Source of the DNA: Tetragonia tetragonoides
Lineage: Eukaryota; Streptophyta; Magnoliopsida; Caryophyllales; Aizoaceae
Length of the DNA stretch: 64,000 nt
Direction of reading: 5' to 3'
Assembly: GCA_038025085.1 (NCBI GenBank)
Contig: CM076141.1
Coordinates: 12,154,001 to 12,218,000, forward strand
Positions 1-11,238 of the stretch are shown here, one piece after another. A model generated the notes under the pieces. It had not been told where the DNA came from. It ran no database searches and worked only from the letters and a program-made list of their open reading frames with translations. The position numbers were made by a program, and so were the translations under genes. Positions within the stretch are counted from its first letter, which is position 1, and every line of letters begins with the position of its first letter.

Positions 1-2550
1 CAACTGCATGGAGCGTCTATTTTCTCAAAGATAGACCTACGATCAGGATACCATTAGTTGAGGATTTCCGAGCCTGATATTGCGAAGACCGCGTTTAGGA
101 CGAGGTATGGGCACTACGAGTTCACTGTGATGCCTTTTGGGTTGACGAATGCGCCTGCAAAATTTATGGACTTGATGAACCGTACGTTCCAACCTTACCT
201 AGACTAGTTCGTTGTAGTCTTTATCGATGATATTCTGGTTTACTCGAAGAACGCCGAGGAACACGAACAACACTTACGTATTGTCTTGGAGATTCTGCGA
301 AGACATCAACTTTACGCCAAGTTGTCAAAGTGTGAGTTTTGGTTAGACACGGTATATTTCCTAGGACACGTGGTGTCTAAGGATGATGTAGCCGAGTAGA
401 TCCAGAGAAGATTCGAGCTGTTACATATTGGCCAAGACCAACGACCGTGACCGAAGTTTGGAGTTTTCTTGGACTCGCTGGCTACTATAGACGATTTGTG
501 GAAGGTTTTTCAAAGATCACACAGCCAATCACGAATTTGATGAAGAAAACCACGAAGTTTGTATGGTCTGACAAGTGTGAGACTGCCTTCCAAGAGTTGA
601 AGAAACATCTTACAAGTGCCCTTATTCTGACATTGGCATCGGGAACAGAAGGATAGGAGGTCTACAGTGACGCGTCTAAGAATGGCTTAGGATGTGTTTT
701 GATGCAACATGGAAAGGCCGTGGCTTACGCCTCAAGACAATTGAAGAAGCACGAGGATAACTATCCTACGCACGATCTGGAACTTGCTGTTGTCGTATTC
801 GCATTGAAGATTTGGCGACATTACCTGTATGGTTCCGCAGTCAAGATGTTCAATGATCACAAGAGTCTCAAGTACATCTTTACGCAGAAAGAGTTGAACA
901 TGCGCCAAAGGAGATGGCTAGAACTTCTGACGGAGTACGACATTAATATCCAGTACCATGAGGGTAAAGCGAACGTAGTCGCTGATGCTTTGAGTAGGAA
1001 GACTCGTCATACTGTAAACACTGCTTTAGTGCTTCCAAAGGAGATCATACGTGACTTGCAAAGTGTCGAGGTGGAGATTGTGTTTCAAGGTGACGTTCAA
1101 TGTACCTTAGCACATATGACTGTTCGACCAACATTGCTAGAGGAGATCAAAGATAGACAAAGTGGTGATGAGGATCTTCAACGGATTCTAAACCACAAAG
1201 ACGAGGGTAGGTCCGAGGACTTCACTTTGAGCCAAGATGGAATTTTGAGGTTCCGAGAATGCGTTTGAGTACCCAATGACCCAGTTATCAAAAGTCGGAT
1301 TCTGGGTGAAGCTCATAATACGCCGTATTATGTACATCCTGGTGGAGACAAGCTTTACAAAGATCTTCGCCAAGTGTTCTGGTGGAAGGGAATGAAACAA
1401 GAAGTCACTGAGTTTGTAGCAAAGTGTTTGACATGTCAAATGGTCAAGATCGAGCGCAAGAGACCAGGTGGAATAGTACAATCACTGGATGTTCCTACGT
1501 GGAAATGGAATTCGATTTCTATGGATTTTGTCATGGGTTTACCTTTAGCACAAAAGAAGAACAACGCTATTTGGGTGGTAGTAGATTGTTTGACAAAAGT
1601 CGCAAGATTCATCCCAATGCATGACACTTGGGAAATGGAGAAGTTGGCTGACGCGTACGTCAAGGAAGTCATGAGACTTCATGGTGTACCTGAAGATATT
1701 GCTTTTGATAGAGACTCGAGATTTCTCTCTCACTTTTGGCAAAAACTACAAGAAGCTTTCGGAAGCAAATTGAAATTTAGTACCGCTTTTCATCCCGCAA
1801 CAGATGGCCAGACGAAAAGAACAATTCAGACTCTGGAGGATATGCTTCGAGCGTGTGCCCTCGAATATCAAGGCGAATTTTCTTACAACAACAGCTATCA
1901 TTCGAGCATCGATCGAGCACCATATGAAGCCTTGTATGGTAGGAAGTGTAGATCGCATGTATGTTGGAACGACATTAGCGAGACTGCAGTTTTGGGTCCT
2001 GATATGATTCAACATACCTTCGACATTGTGAAGGTGATTCAAACAAAGATGCGAAGTGCACAAGATCGCCAGAAATCGTATGCAGATAGAGGTCGTAGAC
2101 CTGAAGAATTTGAGGTGAGAAGCAAGATACTTTTGCGAGTATCTCCTACCAAGGGAGTTATGCATTTTGGTCGTAAGGGGAAACTGAGTCCTCGTTATAT
2201 TGGACCTTACGAGATCCTAGAAAGGATTGGCGAGGTTGCTTATCGTTTAGCTTTGCCTGTGGAACTTGAAAAAAATCCACAATGTGTTTCACGTCTCTCA
2301 ACTGAAGCGATACGTACGTGATCCAACTCATGTCGTTCAACCTGAAACGATCGAACTTGATGAGAGTTTGACGTATGAAAAACGTCTAGTCAAGATTGAT
2401 CGCAAAGAGCGCTCGACTCGTACAAAGACCATTCCAATTGTGAAAGTTATTTGGTCCCGTCACGGTCAAGAAAAAGCAACATGGGAAGCTGAATCCATGA
2501 TGCGGGAGAAGTTCCCAGAACTCTTTATCAAAGGTACTAATTCCATTTGA
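1..2550 (+). pseudogene. Ty3/gypsy chromovirus pol remnant (RT, RNase H, integrase, chromodomain)
   Basis: Decayed 3' part of a retrotransposon polyprotein; its 5' half lies outside the window. In order it shows the end of reverse transcriptase (active-site box FIDDILVYS near 217-243), RNase H (about 660-1000, DASKNGLG and later ADALSRK), the integrase HHCC zinc domain (about 1308-1440), the integrase core (about 1495-1850) and a C-terminal chromodomain (about 2380-2520, KTIPIVKVIW then EKATWEAE). In-frame stops lie at 55-57, 205-207, 654-656 and after codon ECV near 1266, with frameshifts near 400-445 and 2270-2320, so it cannot make a full protein. The integrase glutamate of the D,D-35-E triad is lysine (1815-1817). 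Chromodomain plus long LTR fits the Tekay/Del lineage; that lineage is inferred from domain order and LTR length. Confidence 0.93.
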
Positions 2551-2812
2551 GTTTCGGGACGAAACCCTTTTTAAGGAGGGTAGAATGTCACACCTAGTAT
2601 TCGTGTTTTGTTTACCGCTTTGCACGAGTTGCATGTTCTAGCATTGCATGTTGCATTGCTAATCGACTTAGATCACGACCGTAGTACACGCATTGCATTG
2701 TCGCAGTCCTAAAATCGTTTTATACCTTCGCTTGGGTAAACTCGTTTCATTTGAGAGGTGATTACTTCATGTTTCAAGTTTCGGGACGAAACTTCTTTTA
2801 AGGAGGGTAGAA
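2551..2812 (+). repeat. Duplicated polypurine-tract/LTR-junction segment
   Basis: Just after the pol stop codon, the motif TTTCGGGACGAAAC followed by a TTTTAAGGAGGGTAGAA purine tract occurs at about 2552-2585. It recurs almost exactly at about 2779-2812, directly before the LTR. The first copy leads into TGTCACACC and the second into TGTGATACC. The roughly 225 bases between them look like an LTR-edge fragment of a related element followed by a second 3' end. Recombination between two related elements is the likely cause; that is inference. Confidence 0.6.
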
Positions 2813-3132
2813 TGTGATACCCCAATATTTTCTATATTTATAATATCGATTATAATTCATTTATAAATAGTTTCGGAGATTTAAATCGTATATTTATATA
2901 ACGATTCGATTTTATTCAAATTAAGCCATAATAAGATTAATTATTATTATGGGAATTTCGTGATTTATAATTATCAAATTCAGAGATTTAATTAAATTTT
3001 TTTGTATATGAATAAGGTTTATTCATATTGTTTTAATTAGTTTTAATTAGCATTTAATTGGTTTTAGTTAGCAATTAAATCAAAAAATTAATCCTAAGCC
3101 TAGTAGGTTTTGACTTTCATTGACTGGGGACC

Positions 3133-3140
3133 TATATAAG
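3133..3140 (+). promoter_or_regulatory. LTR TATA box
   Basis: TATATAAG lies about 320 bases into the LTR and about 55 bases upstream of a long CT tract. Plant LTR promoters commonly have a TATA box at this kind of position. Transcription from it is inferred. Confidence 0.5.
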
Positions 3141-3192
3141 CTAAGAGTTGGGCCAATTGATCAGTTTACAAAAACTGAGCCAAAAACCTCAC

Positions 3193-3195
<3 letters not shown>

Positions 3196-3281
<86 letters not shown>
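3196..3281 (+). repeat. (CT)n microsatellite of about 43 units
   Basis: A near-perfect CT dinucleotide run inside the 3' LTR just after the TATA box. Shorter CT runs recur to about 3650, so the whole putative leader is pyrimidine-rich on the plus strand. Confidence 0.95.
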
Positions 3282-3282
<1 letters not shown>

Positions 3283-3614
3283 ACGGCACACACACTCTCT
3301 CTTCCCTCTCTCTCAGTCGCGTCTCTCTCCTCCCTCTGCTCGGCCGCCCTTCACCGGAGAACCACCAAGGCCACCACCAGGTGAGCAGCCCCTCTTCCTC
3401 TCTCCTTCTTTCTCTCTCTTTCGCCCTATTTTTCTCTCTCTCCCTGTCCCCTGTTTTCGCGAGCCACGGCCGTCAGGCCGCCGCCGCGCCAGCAGGCCGC
3501 GCCTGGGTGGTCGCCGGCAGGTGGTCGACGCCACTGGGGGCCTCCCCCATGCTTCTCCCTCGCTCATTCGCTCTCTCTCTCACTCGTTCTCCTTCTCTCT
3601 CTCTCTCTCGCAAA

Positions 3615-3646
<32 letters not shown>

Positions 3647-5486
3647 TGGCCGCCGGTCACGGGCGAGCCACCACTGCCGGCCATAGTGGTCGGTGGGTGG
3701 TGATGGTGGTGATAGGTCCGACCATGGGTCCCCATGTGGGTGACCGTGGTCGAGACTTGCACAATAAGTTAGGGTTTCGAAATTGTATTTTCGTTTTAAT
3801 TAATTTCGGATTTTTAGTATTTTTTCAATAATTATTTTTATTTTTCTGTACTCGTTTGGAACCCGAATCCAGATTTTCGAAAGCCTAGATTGATTGAATT
3901 AAATAAAGGAATTCAAATAAAATATTAGATTAATATTTTATTACTGTTTATATTTTCTTATTTACTGATTATGTCTCGGTAATTGTTTTAATTAGGACCT
4001 AACGGACAAGCGAGATCGGGTTGTGATTTGCAAGGTTACCTACTGCGTAGTGAGCATTTGTTAGTTAAGCGATTGTGCCTACCTCTTTCCAAAACCCATA
4101 AAAAGGTTTTGACTTGTTAAGTGCTAATTGCCTATTTGTTGTGGATTTAATATGCGAAGCATGATTAAATTATATCGTCGTTAATTATGAGAATTAAAAA
4201 TATATTCTTCGTTGTAAATATAAATTATATTGAGTATGATGAAATTATGAAGTTTTGTTAATTAATTAGTTCATATGCTAATTATTGAGCATGTATGGCG
4301 ATGTTGACTTTCTAATATTATTATGATATAATATACGTGCTATTTGGAATGGGTTATTATTGAGTGCTAATGAGCACCTAATATACTTTGTTGGATTATT
4401 TGTTGGAAGTATAATTTTTGGATATCATGTTTTACTGCCGAAGTGCTGCCGAAATTTCATTAGACTTATATGAAGCATGATTATGTTAATATGCATTTAT
4501 GTCGTTATCGTCGTTATTATTATTATTCATTATCATGAGCATGAAATGAAGTAGTATGTCGCTGTCTCGTTGTACTACTAAGTCAATCAATGCAAGTATG
4601 TGAATTGAATTGTAAATGAGAATAAGACTCCTAATGGATCCCTAGGAGTAGTCGAGCAATCGCGACTCATATAAATGATGTAGTCTAGGGATGCGTGATT
4701 TCCAAGTTACTTATTATGGACACCTCGTAGCGTGTTCGGGACGGATCATTCCCCATTTAATTCTCTACGTATCGATTATTACGTTAGAGATAGTGTGAAC
4801 ATACACTAGAGTAAGTCCATGGCATGTCTATATCTATCTATGAACAGTATGGGTAATCGCTGTTCTATTCACTATCTTATTTCTCTAATCAAGACGGTTT
4901 GTCTATTTGTGTTCGAATGATCACTAAAGCAAGAATTGCATGTAATTGAATATTGAGTATGCGTGTGCTTGATTGTATGATTACTTGTGCATGGAAATGA
5001 ATTTCAATGATTCTTCTAAAACCCAGGTAAGGTTTGCGAAAGTGTTTTTACTGGGTATGGACGACGTTTATTCAGTATATCTGATTTTTGTTTCTTCTCT
5101 TTTCTTCTTTACCTTGTTTCCGTGACGAAAACCAAAGTGCAGGTGTTGCTGAGTGAAGACAGATAGCTTTGGAGGTTAATTGTGGGCTTGTTCTCTAGAC
5201 TTATTATTTATTCGGGATTATGGGATTTTTGGTTTGTGCCCTTGAAGGCAAAGCTGTAATAATACTTTAATGGACTTAAGTTCACTTGATAGACAACTCT
5301 GATATTAATGTTTAGTTTGTTTAGATGCTTCCTTTGATACCTAGCTTTTCTTCTTCTTAGCATTTATTCCTTAGTGATGAATTTTGCAGTAACTACCCTC
5401 GGGTTTGGGATGGTTCAGTGGTGTCGAGTCATGTATAATAACGTCGATAGTTCCCAGGAAATCATTGCGAATTCGGGGGTGTTACA

Positions 5487-6836
5487 CCATTGGGCACTCA
5501 ACTGCCCTCTAGAGAATAAAGCACTGCAACCTTTGAGTGATGATGATTTGGCTAAGACGGTGGCTGACTATTGGGATGGTGAGAGATGGAAGTGGAATGA
5601 GTTCATTCACTTGCTACCATCTAATATTATCCAGTGTATAGCGGCGTATGGGGTTAGTCATAGCCATGATGCTCGCGATAGACTCTCTTGGGATAGAACG
5701 GGCTCGGGTAATTTCACTGGGAATACTGCTCTCGATATTATTCGTGAGGGGCATGATGGTACCGAAGACAAGCTATGGAAGCAGGTATGGAAATTGTCTA
5801 CCTCTCAATGAGTTCGCAACTTTCTCTAGCTTGCTCTCCACGACAGTTTTCTATCCAACGCTAATCAGGTACGACGTCATATTGCGTCGGACTCGTCGTG
5901 CCATAGCTGTGGAGAACTGGAGGAATCGGGGCTCCACATAATTAGAGACTGCTCCAAGGCTAAAGAGGTATGGTATGTGCTAGTTCCCCACGATCAACAA
6001 TATACTTTCTTTGCCTCGTCTTTAAGGGACTGGGTCTCTAATAATATAAAGGGAAATGACGAATGGGCTTCAATTTTTGCAACCACTATCTGGTGGCTCT
6101 GGCGGTGGCGTAACCCCAGGGCACTTGGTGACCCGAGGGAGATCCCTCCAAATCGAGCACAGGTTGTGGTAGCTAGGGTAAAGGAGTACTTAGTTGCGGA
6201 GTCGAAACGCAACACCCACCTAGATGGTCCTAAACGACCACGGGTTGAGGCTTTTATTAAATGGGATATGCCTCCCATGGGATGGACAAAATTGAATACT
6301 GATGGTGCAGTGAAAGGAAACCTGGGACCTGCAGGTGGTGGGGGGATCTTTAGAGCTGACAATGGCGCATTCATTAGAGCGTTTCATGCTAAGATGGGAC
6401 ATGGGACTTCTTTGATGGCAGAGTTACTTGCAATCCTCATTGGGCTGCGTATTGCCAAGAGAATTCAAGTTGGACAATTGATAATCGAAACTGATTCTGA
6501 ACTTGCGTCTACCATGTTGCAGAAGCCGACTGCAGCTTTTAGTCCTTACTACTTTATTCTTGAGCAATGCAAAGAAATTATTTGTGGTACGCTATGGCGA
6601 TTCAAGATTCAACATGTCTACCGGGAAGCCAACGCTGCAGCAGATTGGCTCGCTAATTTTAGTCTTATTAGTAATGATGTGTTTTGTGAGGTAGAAGCCC
6701 CAATACCCGCTATGATGCCTGTTTTGTTTGAGGACATAGTGGGAGTTGCGAGGTCTGGTACTTTCGTAGTGTTAGTTTGTTTTTTGTTTGGGTGTTGTAT
6801 TACAATGCCTTCCATTTCAACAAAAAAAAATAAAAA
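5487..6836 (+). pseudogene. L1-type LINE 3' region (zf-RVT and RNase H), frame-broken
   Basis: The 3' end of a plant L1 LINE ORF2. The first frame (about 5500-5808) carries the post-RT linker ending RLSWDRTGSG and LWKQVWKL. A second frame (about 5810-5940) carries the CHSC...H...C zinc motif of zf-RVT proteins. The third (5977-6840) carries an RVT_3-type RNase H with its acidic residues visible: DGAVKGN, the E of AELLA, ETDSE and the D of AAADWLA. At least two frameshifts separate these blocks, so it is dead. The element ends in an A-rich stretch (about 6822-6836) consistent with a LINE tail. The upstream LINE part would lie beyond the chromovirus, outside the window. Confidence 0.85.
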
Positions 6837-8963
6837 TTGATTGAGAATTTGTAGAATAATATTTAGTGAAATGATTTTTCGGAAAAAACCATACCATAGC
6901 TAATTTAACATGGAGATTAATATTGTTAAATATTTTTTTTTTCCTTTGAGAACGTAAAAGTAATTTTGTTTGGTAGTGCATTTCTAATAAAATGTCAATT
7001 TTGTATGCTCAAAATTAAAGAATAACGTCTGTAATTTTAATTTGGTATTTTGTTTTATATAATAAAAAATGTCCTTGATAATTGCATAACCCAAAACAGA
7101 ATGATTTCTGGCGAAGCCAAAAGGGGTTTTTCAATTTGCTTGATGAAATTAAATGCATCAAAGTGCTACAAAATAGTAGCAGTCTGTTCTAATTTCCCGG
7201 ATGGTACGTTGTGCAAGAAAGACCAATCAATCATAATTCATACCTATAGTCTACAGTATAGGTAAATCTTTACCAATTTTTTTTGGTGTAAAACTTTACT
7301 GTGCCAGTCCCAGTCCACTGTGCCTGCCCAACTGCTATTCCACAGGGTTCCCTCTATGTGCATTGGGCGTTCTAAGTAGGGAACCCCTTCTTGTTTATAG
7401 TTCTTGAACACTCTTATGGGTATATCGTCTACAAAGAATCTGCAACATTTATCGTAGAAAAAAATTGTGAAGTAACTCAAGTTATGGTTAATAAGGTCTT
7501 AACTAGCTTGGTTTTAAAGGTTAATATATGTATTTGTTGCATTTACCAGATTCTAAGAGCTAGGACTAAGAGTAACATATTCTCAACAACATATGAACCA
7601 AAAAATGATGACCCAAAAGTGGAAGCTCAATTGGTAGAGCTCTCACGACTCCAGTCCAAGATTGGAAGTTTGAAACTTGTTCAATTCTATAAGTGATGAT
7701 TGTATTGCTATTATGGTCCTTTCGAACATTTTTTCACCCCCTCCCCCTATGTAATGTTTGTCAAACGGATCAGCCCCCCACAGGTTTACGGCTGTGTCAT
7801 GTTGAGTTCAGGTTATTGCTGGTTACGTCTTGGATTTTGGGTCAAATCTATTTTCAGTTAATTTTCGTCAATTGTAATTGGGGTCGAGTCGAAAAATTGT
7901 TTCAACACCAAGAAAAACAGGACCTGTAAATTTTTGACACTCCTAAATCGGTCTAAACAATCGACTTACTTGCTAGATTTTATAATAAAAAGAAATCTTA
8001 TACGTATGACGAAATATGTTAAGAGTAATACTATATATTTAGAAAAATAACCACTTTGTTAAAACTCAAAAAAAAATCAAGATTAAATCTATCTTACATA
8101 ATGCATGATGAATGGGTTCCAAAGAACTTTGTAAGTATGGAAGCAAGTCTGCGATGGGATCAAACCAGAAATGAAAGCTTTGCTCCCTAAACCCAACACC
8201 GTTGACAAAAACATTTGTGTTTATAGTTTTACTACCAAGAAACTCGAAATCGAGCTCGTCATGTTGATCTCCTTTCTCCTGCTCAGTTATTAACTACAAC
8301 ATTGAACCATTAAAGCATGTTAGTAGCCAAATTGTAAATTTTAAAAAGTTATTGGATTGATTTTGAGGCAACAAGTTCATGATTGATTTTGAGGCAACAA
8401 GTTCATCTTACATAGAAAGCTGTAATAATCCCTTCGGAATTTCGTGGCAATTTTATTCGCATTTCAAAGAATCCTGACAAATAATTGAGTTTCGATCTAA
8501 ATCCAGCCCCTGTATCAAAAACGAAAGCAAATAAGAAATAACCAATACATGTCAGTTTTCATTAAGGCTCACTAATTTATTTACTTGGAGTATTTCCTTA
8601 GTAATGTTGAGCTTCATTCATTATGTAATTTCCTCCAAATGGAGTTAGAAACTGTAAAGAGTGTAAACCAGCAGACCACAAAAACTCGTTGATTTATATA
8701 CTCATTTGTCTTGGAAGAAGTAATTATTGCCTTTGGCAAAATCACTCCATGTTTGCAAAGGATGTTTTCATTCACTTCCGCTTGGAATGTTTGAAAAGCA
8801 ATTATGTAATGTGTATGAACAAGAAACCTAGCAAAGATACATAATTTTATAAGTTATGATTTTTACGACGTTCTAGATATAAATCCACCTGATGTTGAAT
8901 CAATCAAAAGTTCTACCCTTCTCCCTTTATCAATCCTAGTAAGGTGACTATCACCATAACTAA
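6837..8963. other. AT-rich intergenic sequence
   Basis: No convincing coding sequence on either strand; open frames are short and lack domain signatures. A degenerate SINE-like segment lies near 7615-7700. A short direct repeat (GATTGATTTTGAGGCAACAAGTTCAT, shown here by its core TTTTGAGGCAACAAGTTCAT) occurs twice between about 8350 and 8410. Confidence 0.6.
7615..7700 (+). repeat. Possible degenerate tRNA-derived SINE
   Basis: AAGCTCAATTGGTAGAGCTC resembles a pol III A box of the kind found in plant SINEs. About 40 bases on, GGAAGTTTGAAACTTG resembles a decayed B box. There is no cloverleaf, so this is not a functional tRNA gene. No clear tail or TSD is visible. Confidence 0.35.
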
Positions 8964-9180
8964 GGCCCTGTTCTTTTCGTCGATTCCATGCTGCATTCCG
9001 TTCCGTTTCGTTTCGTTCCAATCCGTTCCGTTCCGTTCCGTTTCGCTTCGTTTCGCATTCTGTATCTCACATTTTTTTGAATTATCCGCGCCGCGCCGCG
9101 CCGTTTCGTTCCGTTCCGTTCCAATTCGTTTCATTTCGTTTCTCACCGTCCCGCACCATTCCGTTGAAGAGAACAGGACC
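8964..9180. mobile_element. MITE built of CGTTC-type pentamer repeats
   Basis: The terminal inverted repeats are GGCCCTGTTCTTTTC on the left and GAAGAGAACAGGACC on the right. They are flanked by near-identical TAACTAA (8957-8963) and TAACTAG (9181-9187). The interior is largely degenerate CGTTC/CGTTT pentamers with a GC-rich centre (CCGCGCCGCGCCG). At 217 bp it has no coding capacity. The imperfect 6-7 bp TSD does not settle the superfamily. Confidence 0.7.
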
Positions 9181-9187
9181 TAACTAG

Positions 9188-9614
9188 ATAATTTTCATCG
9201 AAAGATGCTCCATTGATGGCTAGACTTGAACATGTCACAGCAACAAAGAGTACTGTAACGAAGGTGTGAAATTTACTAAACAATATAAAAGGATCGGAAG
9301 ACAAAAAAAAATTCTGTCACGATGATTTTTGATTGTTTGAGACTTGAGTCATTTGATAAATATATATTCAGTAGACTATATGAATCTATGAAGATAGGTA
9401 TATAAGGGGAAAAGAATCATGGAAGAACTTATCCCAAATGTAAAACCAGATGATATAACATAAGAAGGCAAAAATAAAAGCCTGCACAAATAAAGAAAGC
9501 AAAGCAGTAACTAGTAGATTTAGAAGAACAGAGCATGAATCAGATTTTGAAAAAAAATATAAGAAAAGATTGTGTTTTTATTCAAGGAAGAAGGGAATCA
9601 AGAGTGAATGTACT
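9188..9614. other. Intergenic AT-rich sequence
   Basis: No coding or structural signal seen between the pentamer MITE and the solo LTR. Confidence 0.5.
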
Positions 9615-10318
9615 TGGTAGAATACACCGGGTTAGACACAAGAAAGGGGATTGAATTGGGTCTACTATTTTTCGCTGTTTTTCGTTTCTGTTGGCTAAGG
9701 ACCAGAGGAAGGACCAGTGTTCCTTCTTCTGTTCCTATTGAGACAGAGTTAATGCAGAAACGTATAAAGTAAAGAGCATTGTAGACACAGTATTTTTACC
9801 GTGGAAAACCACCTGAGGCTCTATCAGGGGTAAAAACCATGACCTGCCACTCCAGCATAATTTAACAACTTCCGTTGTATTATACGAGCCGATGTGTCAC
9901 ACAAGTTATACAAACTCCGGAGCAACCACACCTACGACTGGTTTAACTGAAACCACCAAAGAACGACCGGTTAACTCAAACCGTCAAAGAGGCACTAGGT
10001 TACCTCTAGTCCTATGCCACACACGGACACTAGGCACTACCTCTAACCTATGCTTAGCGCCAAGCCACGCTTGCTAACAACTTCCCCAAGGGATACAACC
10101 TTTAAGTACTTCTTTACAAGCAAATGAAAGGTTACAAATAAGCACTATGTGACTGACTTTAGTGAGATAGGGAACAAAGTTTGGAACAAGGAACTAGGGT
10201 CGTTTTACTTCACCGTGTATGAAGGGCACGAGTGAAGGAAGAAGGATTTTTCTTTTGAAAGACAAATCTTTTGAAAGCTTAAACACCTTGCTTGCCTTAG
10301 CTAAGGATCAACCCACCT

Positions 10319-10326
10319 CTTATATA
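10319..10326 (-). promoter_or_regulatory. TATA box of the solo LTR
   Basis: TATATAAG on the minus strand, about 820 bases into the LTR, placing U3 between it and 11147. Confidence 0.4.
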
Positions 10327-10857
10327 GAGGGAGTTTGCTTAGCCAAGTCATTTTGCTCAAAACCCAAAGGAATATGAAAGTACAACTTTAAGGAATCTTT
10401 TGCCAAAGTCAATGGGACATATCCAATCTGATTTGTTTGGTCCCAAGAAACAACCTAATACACAAAGGAATCAGATTCTCCATGATCCAAAGCATTGAGG
10501 TGACTTGTGTAAGAGAACCTTGCACAAGGCTCCATAAAGTGAAAGATTCCTTTGCCTTTTGGCCTTTGTTTTTTCAACTCTAAAACCATGTGTTTTATGC
10601 TTTTGAAATCTGAAGATAAATATCTTCCAATAAGGCCAAAAACACTTTGGACGGAAAGTCCACTTTGAAATCCAGTTGTAAAAACATTTTCGAAATCCTT
10701 CGAAACTCGTGCTGTGCTGGGAACTGACAGGGGTCTGGTCCATCATCTGGTTCATTGTTCCCAGCAGCCTTCAATCTTAATGTTGGCCATAAGTTAACAT
10801 GTTCCAAGCTTTACCAAGTCTTAACATAAGTCAAACCACGTTACATGAATCCTATTC

Positions 10858-11034
10858 TGAAAGACACCCATATATCTTCCTTCATAGTCTTCACGTATCA
10901 TCTCCATGAGGGCTAATTGGAAAGACACCCATATATCTCTCTTCTTAGTCGTCACGGATCACCAAGAGGGCTAATTAGAAAGACACCCATATATCTCTCT
11001 TCTAAGTCTTCAATGTGCATTACCAAGCAAGCTA
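10858..11034. repeat. Three ~60-bp tandem repeats in LTR U3
   Basis: Three consecutive copies each begin AAAGACACCCATATATCT and continue with a TCTTC...AGTC...GGGCTAATT block; the third copy is more diverged. They lie upstream of the minus-strand TATA box within the solo LTR. That is where LTR enhancers often lie, but a regulatory role is inferred only. Confidence 0.8.
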
Positions 11035-11238
11035 TCCATCCATGAGGTTAATTCAAGGCTACATAAGATCACACTTAACAAACTCATTAGTATTAATTAG
11101 GTGCATAATCATAGTTTGTTAATCATCAAAACCCAAGGGACTCAACAATACTCAAACTGGGGGGCTCTCAAGACTCAAGGTACAAAAAAAAAAGAAAAGA
11201 AAAGAAGGAAACATAAGGATTAAGGAATCAAAACCAAT

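Larger units (their letters stand above)
2813..5486 (+). mobile_element. 3' LTR of the chromovirus (2.67 kb)
   Basis: The LTR starts TGTGATACCCC directly after the purine tract. It ends GGGGTGTTACA at 5486, giving imperfect terminal inverted repeats with TG...CA ends. A TATA box (TATATAAG, 3133-3140) lies near the start of a plausible transcript and is followed by a CT tract of about 43 units. After 5486 the sequence passes straight into LINE-type coding sequence, so the insertion boundary is well placed. The 5' LTR and left TSD are outside the window; the right flank CCATT is the candidate TSD. The open frame in the CT-rich part is a Ser/Leu repeat artefact. Confidence 0.85.
9615..11147 (-). 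mobile_element. Solo LTR of a SIRE/Maximus-type copia element
   Basis: Read on the minus strand it starts TGTTGAGTCCCTTGGG followed by TTTTGATGATTAACAAA. It ends with AATTCAATCCCC then TTCTTGTGT and finally CTACCA. These beginnings and ends are typical of SIRE/Maximus copia LTRs. Flanks GTACT (9610-9614) and ATACT (11148-11152) form a 4/5 TSD. A minus-strand TATA box (TATATAAG, 10319-10326) sits in the expected middle. No internal pol sequence is attached on either side, so it is a solo LTR left by LTR-LTR recombination. The family assignment rests on recalled LTR features. Confidence 0.62.

Noticed and set aside
3120..3703. Open frames of 188, 78 and 60 codons in the CT-rich LTR region
   Set aside because: They translate a CT microsatellite into Ser/Leu repeats inside an LTR and show no domain.
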